Shown: positions 6,095 through 8,430 of the stretch, one piece after another
Layout: each line of letters starts with the position of its first letter
Numbering within the stretch: the stretch's first letter is position 1
DNA from: Dehalococcoidia bacterium UBA1141
GTDB lineage: Bacteria > Chloroflexota > Dehalococcoidia > Lucifugimonadales > UBA3495
DNA: 8,430 nucleotides
NCBI GenBank assembly: GCA_002311385.1
Contig: DCAE01000119.1
Coordinates: forward strand, 1-8,430
Direction of reading: 5' to 3'
The notes under the pieces: model-generated
Told to the model about the DNA's origin: nothing
Seen by the model: only the letters and a program-made list of their open reading frames with translations
Database searches by the model: none
Translations under genes and position numbers: made by a program

Positions 6095-6889
6095 GTGTCT
6101 ACCAGCGGCTTAGATAAAAAACGAACAATAGTAATCGTGGACGATGAATGGGAGTCGGCCATCATCAAAGCCGTGCGCCGCAGGCTGGATGATGAGGGTT
6201 GGCGTACGGTGGTGGTGGAACCTGAAGCCGGATGGTCTCCAGGGGAAGAGTTTGAGCTTGCCGCTCTCTACACGGTGGAGGAAGAACAGCCCGACGGCGT
6301 CTTGCTGGATGTGCGGTTTGGCGACAGCGATGAAGACCGTTTCCGCGGCTTGTCCATCCTGCGAAAACTGGTGGAGCAGTTCCCCAAGCTCCCAATATTG
6401 ATGTACACCCAGTACGCTCAGGGTCCGGAAAGAGAGACAGCGGTGCGGGGCGCTTTGAAGTTTGAAGCCCCGGTAGACTTCATAGACAAGCTTGCCAGCC
6501 TGGAAGAAGTAGTTTTGAGGATGCGCCGTCTCATAGGGGCTGAGCCCGAGACTATCTCAATCGGAAAGAGCATTGTTCTAAATTCCAGAGCCAAGCTGCT
6601 CTACGTAAAAGACGGAGACGAACTTACCCCGGTCAACGAGATTCAGGGTATGAAGTTCGAGATTATCCGGGAGCTGGCGGGGACATGGTACCGAAGCCCC
6701 GGAGAGTTGGTGCCCTTCAATCGACTGGAGCGCTACTCCGAAGGTGAGGACCCCAGGGCTTCTTTGCGAGTCAGGATTCGGGAGATAAAAGACGCAGTGG
6801 GCAAGAGCCTGAATCGCAGGTTCGGTCCAGGGGAGCTGATAGTCAATGTCCGAGACCAAGGCTACCGGCTGATTCCTCCCCGTGAGTAA
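6095..6889 (+). CDS. Two-component response regulator, REC plus OmpR-type winged helix
   Basis: 264 residues. The receiver domain (about 10-148) shows the acidic pair Asp16-Asp17 in I-V-D-D-E, the probable phospho-acceptor Asp72 in V-L-L-D-V-R, Thr105 in I-L-M-Y-T and Lys132 in D-F-I-D-K. All expected active-site residues are therefore present. The span from Asp16 to Asp72 is about ten residues longer than usual, because of an insert around 43-55. The C-terminal domain (about 154-262) has S-L-R-V-R-I-R-E-I-K-D-A-V as recognition helix and ends in the typical G-Y-R-L-I-P-P wing, so it is a DNA-binding regulator of the OmpR/PhoB class. The GTG start is supported by GAGG (6083-6086) with an 8-base spacer. 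The kinase gene follows 199 bases downstream. The tandem repeats upstream make autoregulation plausible. Confidence 0.9.
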   Translation: MSTSGLDKKRTIVIVDDEWESAIIKAVRRRLDDEGWRTVVVEPEAGWSPGEEFELAALYTVEEEQPDGVLLDVRFGDSDEDRFRGLSILRKLVEQFPKLPILMYTQYAQGPERETAVRGALKFEAPVDFIDKLASLEEVVLRMRRLIGAEPETISIGKSIVLNSRAKLLYVKDGDELTPVNEIQGMKFEIIRELAGTWYRSPGELVPFNRLERYSEGEDPRASLRVRIREIKDAVGKSLNRRFGPGELIVNVRDQGYRLIPPRE

Positions 6890-6972
6890 ACCGAGCCCCT
6901 CGAGCCGGTAAGTGGTTAAAGGGCGCAGTGCATCACCAAACGGCGCCCAACGGGAATCCTAGTACAATTTCC

Positions 6973-7001
6973 AAAGGAGTCCGCGACCAATGGCGGCGTA
7001 G
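6973..7001 (+). other. Minimal ORF (M-A-A-stop) with its own ribosome-binding site
   Basis: AAAGGAG (6973-6979) is followed after 10 bases by ATG GCG GCG TAG (6990-7001). It is the only good Shine-Dalgarno site between the regulator and the kinase, and its stop codon lies 4 bases before the left arm of the 13-bp hairpin. It may be a leader ORF or chance. Confidence 0.35.
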
Positions 7002-7005
7002 AGGC

Positions 7006-7038
7006 CCAAGTGATTCGGGCCAGCGCCGAATCACTTGG
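7006..7038 (+). promoter_or_regulatory. Perfect 13-bp hairpin in the kinase leader
   Basis: CCAAGTGATTCGG (7006-7018) and its exact complement (7026-7038) enclose the loop GCCAGCG. No U-tract follows, so it is not an intrinsic terminator. It lies 50 bases upstream of the first kinase ATG. The 7-base core of the right arm (7026-7032) is also complementary to GATTCGG at 7098-7104, next to the second kinase ATG, allowing an alternative pairing. Confidence 0.65.
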
Positions 7039-7088
7039 CGATATAAGCGAGCCTAATCTAGCCACCACCTCGCTAAGCCGCCGTTACG

Positions 7089-8156
7089 ATGTGCAGAGAT
7101 TCGGGTATGAACTACAAAGACATAGTGCAGACCGGAGTCAGGATTTCCGGAGGAATCGTGGTTCTTGGCGGAATCCTCCTCCTAATCCTAGCTCCGATAA
7201 TCGGGGAGAATTTTTTTGACTCGTTATGGGGCCTGGAACCCCTTGCCTACATCGGCGCCATCCTGTTGGTCGTTGGATTTGCCGCCATAGCCGCCTCCTA
7301 CTTTGTTCCCGAGTTCGTAAACCGTAGAGTTGGCATTTCTGCCACCGGAGACCCTGCTGCTGAATACAGTGTGGAGCAGCGATGGAGCCAGGTCACTCAG
7401 CGATATTTCGATTTATTCGACCACGACCTATCCAGGCCTCTGCGCAGGATACTTGGGAAGGAACGAGAGCTCCGGGCAGTTATCAAGGCGACAGGCATTG
7501 GTGACGAGTCGGGGGTCAAAGACCTACTGGACGAGATTGAACGGCAGGCGCCAAGTTTTCGGCTGATGATATCCAACATTAGAGTGCTGGTGGACTTGGA
7601 AGTCCGAGAAGCCCCTATCAGGCGAGAACCGGTGGAGCCCTCTCAGGTGGTTAGAAGGATTATCGACCGTTATACCCCAGTGGCGTCTGAGTCCAATAAG
7701 GAGATTAGCTGGTGGTCCGAGCCCAGCGAGTTTGGAATCGTTTATTGTGATAGCTCGGCCATAGAACATATAGTGGTCAACCTTGTGGATAACGCCGTGC
7801 GCTACGCCTCGGGCCAAGTGGAAGTAAAATTGAGCAAGAACCCCAGTCATTTCTTCATCCGCGTTTGGGACGATGGGCCCGGCATCTCCTCTACCTACCT
7901 ACCCCATATTTTCGACCATGGTTGGACCCCGGAGGTAGCCCGGAGAGAGGAAAAAACCAGTTCCGGGCTTGGGCTGTTCATTTCCAGGGCGTTGGCTAAA
8001 TCGTCGGGTGGTGATCTGACCGTGGTAAGTGTGCCGGAAAGTACGCCGGATCATGCGCCAGAAAGTGCGTATCTAAAGGACGATGCTCAGGGGGAGTCTC
8101 AACGAGCCCACCGTACCGAATTCTTGCTCAGCTTGCCCTTGGAATCATCCCGGTAA
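7089..8156 (+). CDS. Membrane sensor histidine kinase
   Basis: 355 residues. TM1 (about 18-38) and TM2 (about 51-73) are separated by only some 12 residues, so there is no real extracytoplasmic sensor domain; sensing is probably within the membrane or cytoplasmic. The H-box is F-D-H-D-L-S-R-P-L with His112 as probable phospho-acceptor. The kinase domain has the N-box H-I-V-V-N-L-V-D-N-A-V-R-Y (227-239), G1 D-D-G-P-G-I (261-266), F-box I-F-D-H-G-W (274-279) and G2 S-G-L-G-L-F-I-S-R (292-300). These are complete, so activity is expected. About 30 polar residues (316-343) are inserted before the last strand. Neither start has a good Shine-Dalgarno: ATG 7089 has none, ATG 7107 only AGAG. An in-frame TAA at 7074 excludes an earlier start. 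The likely partner is the response regulator just upstream. Confidence 0.9.
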   Translation: MCRDSGMNYKDIVQTGVRISGGIVVLGGILLLILAPIIGENFFDSLWGLEPLAYIGAILLVVGFAAIAASYFVPEFVNRRVGISATGDPAAEYSVEQRWSQVTQRYFDLFDHDLSRPLRRILGKERELRAVIKATGIGDESGVKDLLDEIERQAPSFRLMISNIRVLVDLEVREAPIRREPVEPSQVVRRIIDRYTPVASESNKEISWWSEPSEFGIVYCDSSAIEHIVVNLVDNAVRYASGQVEVKLSKNPSHFFIRVWDDGPGISSTYLPHIFDHGWTPEVARREEKTSSGLGLFISRALAKSSGGDLTVVSVPESTPDHAPESAYLKDDAQGESQRAHRTEFLLSLPLESSR

Positions 8157-8165
8157 ACCTGTCCT

Positions 8166-8194
8166 AAATTACAAGTAACACTGCAGTAATTTTT
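8166..8194 (+). terminator. Weak AT-rich inverted repeat with T-tract after the kinase gene
   Basis: AAATTAC (8166-8172) pairs with GTAATTT (8186-8192), leading into TTTTT, ten bases past the kinase stop. The 7-bp AT-rich stem and 13-base loop make a weak terminator at best. Confidence 0.25.
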
Positions 8195-8254
8195 GCTGAT
8201 ATAGCATTTTGTGGCGCTTGCGGCCAATCATTGTCCCGGTCAGGAGAACCCCTG

Positions 8255-8430
8255 TTGAAACTAAGTCCCGCCCTGTGGTTGTCTGGAATCATCTTTCTAC
8301 TTTTCTCCATTGTGGCCTGCTTTTCCCAGGTTGACCGCGAAGGCGCAACCACTCCTGATGGCACAAGCACGGCCACGGCGCCCACCATTGTCCCAACCTC
8401 CGTACTTCCAACGCCGACGGAACAGCCTAC
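8255..8430 (+). CDS. N-terminus of a lipoprotein, cut by the window end
   Basis: An open frame runs from TTG 8255 to the window edge without a stop (58 complete codons). AGGAG at 8242-8246 with an 8-base spacer supports the TTG. The product starts M-K-L-S-P-A-L-W-L-S, has a hydrophobic core (G-I-I-F-L-L-F-S) and then the lipobox I-V-A-C with Cys22, so it should be lipidated and anchored at the outer face of the membrane. After the cysteine comes a Thr/Pro/Ala-rich, probably disordered linker, as is common before an extracellular binding or catalytic domain, which lies outside the window. It starts 98 bases after the kinase on the same strand and could be a sensory or substrate-binding partner of that system. 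Function unknown. Confidence 0.72.
   Translation, partial: MKLSPALWLSGIIFLLFSIVACFSQVDREGATTPDGTSTATAPTIVPTSVLPTPTEQP

Noticed and set aside
6921..6948. Inverted repeat GGGCGC...GCGCCC after the response regulator
   Set aside because: Six-base arms with a 16-base loop and no T-tract; not convincing as a terminator.
7211..7217. Seven-T run inside the kinase gene as a slippage site
   Set aside because: The kinase frame is intact on both sides, and the alternate frame stops at once, so there is no sign of programmed frameshifting.
7010..7219. Short frame from GTG 7010 overlapping the start of the kinase
   Set aside because: It begins inside the hairpin, has no Shine-Dalgarno site and overlaps the TM1 coding region in another frame; composition is Arg/Ser/Pro-rich.

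Overview
This 8.4 kb window is bacterial. It carries seven protein-coding genes, two of them cut or possibly cut by the window edges. Gene style suggests a free-living, heterotrophic lineage such as Chloroflexota (Dehalococcoidia/SAR202-like): a large STAND-type LuxR regulator, a luciferase-like flavin monooxygenase next to a class-III aminotransferase, mixed ATG/GTG/TTG starts with good Shine-Dalgarno sites, and a G/C-run palindromic repeat between genes. The taxonomic assignment is inference from style, not from a marker gene.

Layout. (1) 39-2153 (+): C-terminal portion of a LuxR-family regulator with TPR-like repeats and a LuxR HTH. The P-loop half is absent from the window and a stop codon lies just upstream in frame. 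A strong intrinsic terminator follows at 2250-2285. (2) 2405-3055 (+): an unrecognised, probably exported protein with four 18-residue tandem repeats around the core F-W-G-Y-G-F-A-E-D-V, ended by a second strong hairpin at 3129-3177. (3) 3221-4549 (-): class-III PLP aminotransferase resembling 2,2-dialkylglycine decarboxylase. (4) 4658-5824 (-): LLM-class flavin-dependent oxidoreductase, upstream of and probably co-transcribed with the aminotransferase. A REP/MITE-like palindrome sits between these two. (5) 5825-6094: divergent intergenic region with five (perhaps six) tandem 13-bp repeats next to the response-regulator promoter area. (6) 6095-6889 (+): two-component response regulator with an OmpR-type winged helix. 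(7) 6890-7088: leader region with a three-codon ORF and a perfect 13-bp hairpin. (8) 7089-8156 (+): membrane histidine kinase with two TM helices and almost no extracytoplasmic part. (9) 8255-8430 (+): start of a lipoprotein gene that runs off the window.

Working together. The response regulator and kinase are very likely a cognate pair. The tandem 13-bp repeats just upstream of the regulator are a natural candidate operator for autoregulation and could also influence the divergent flavin oxidoreductase/aminotransferase pair. That pair looks like a small catabolic unit acting on an amine, amino acid or related organic compound; its substrate cannot be read from the sequence. No tRNA, rRNA, CRISPR array, transposase or phage gene was seen, and no stretch over 300 bases lacks a gene.
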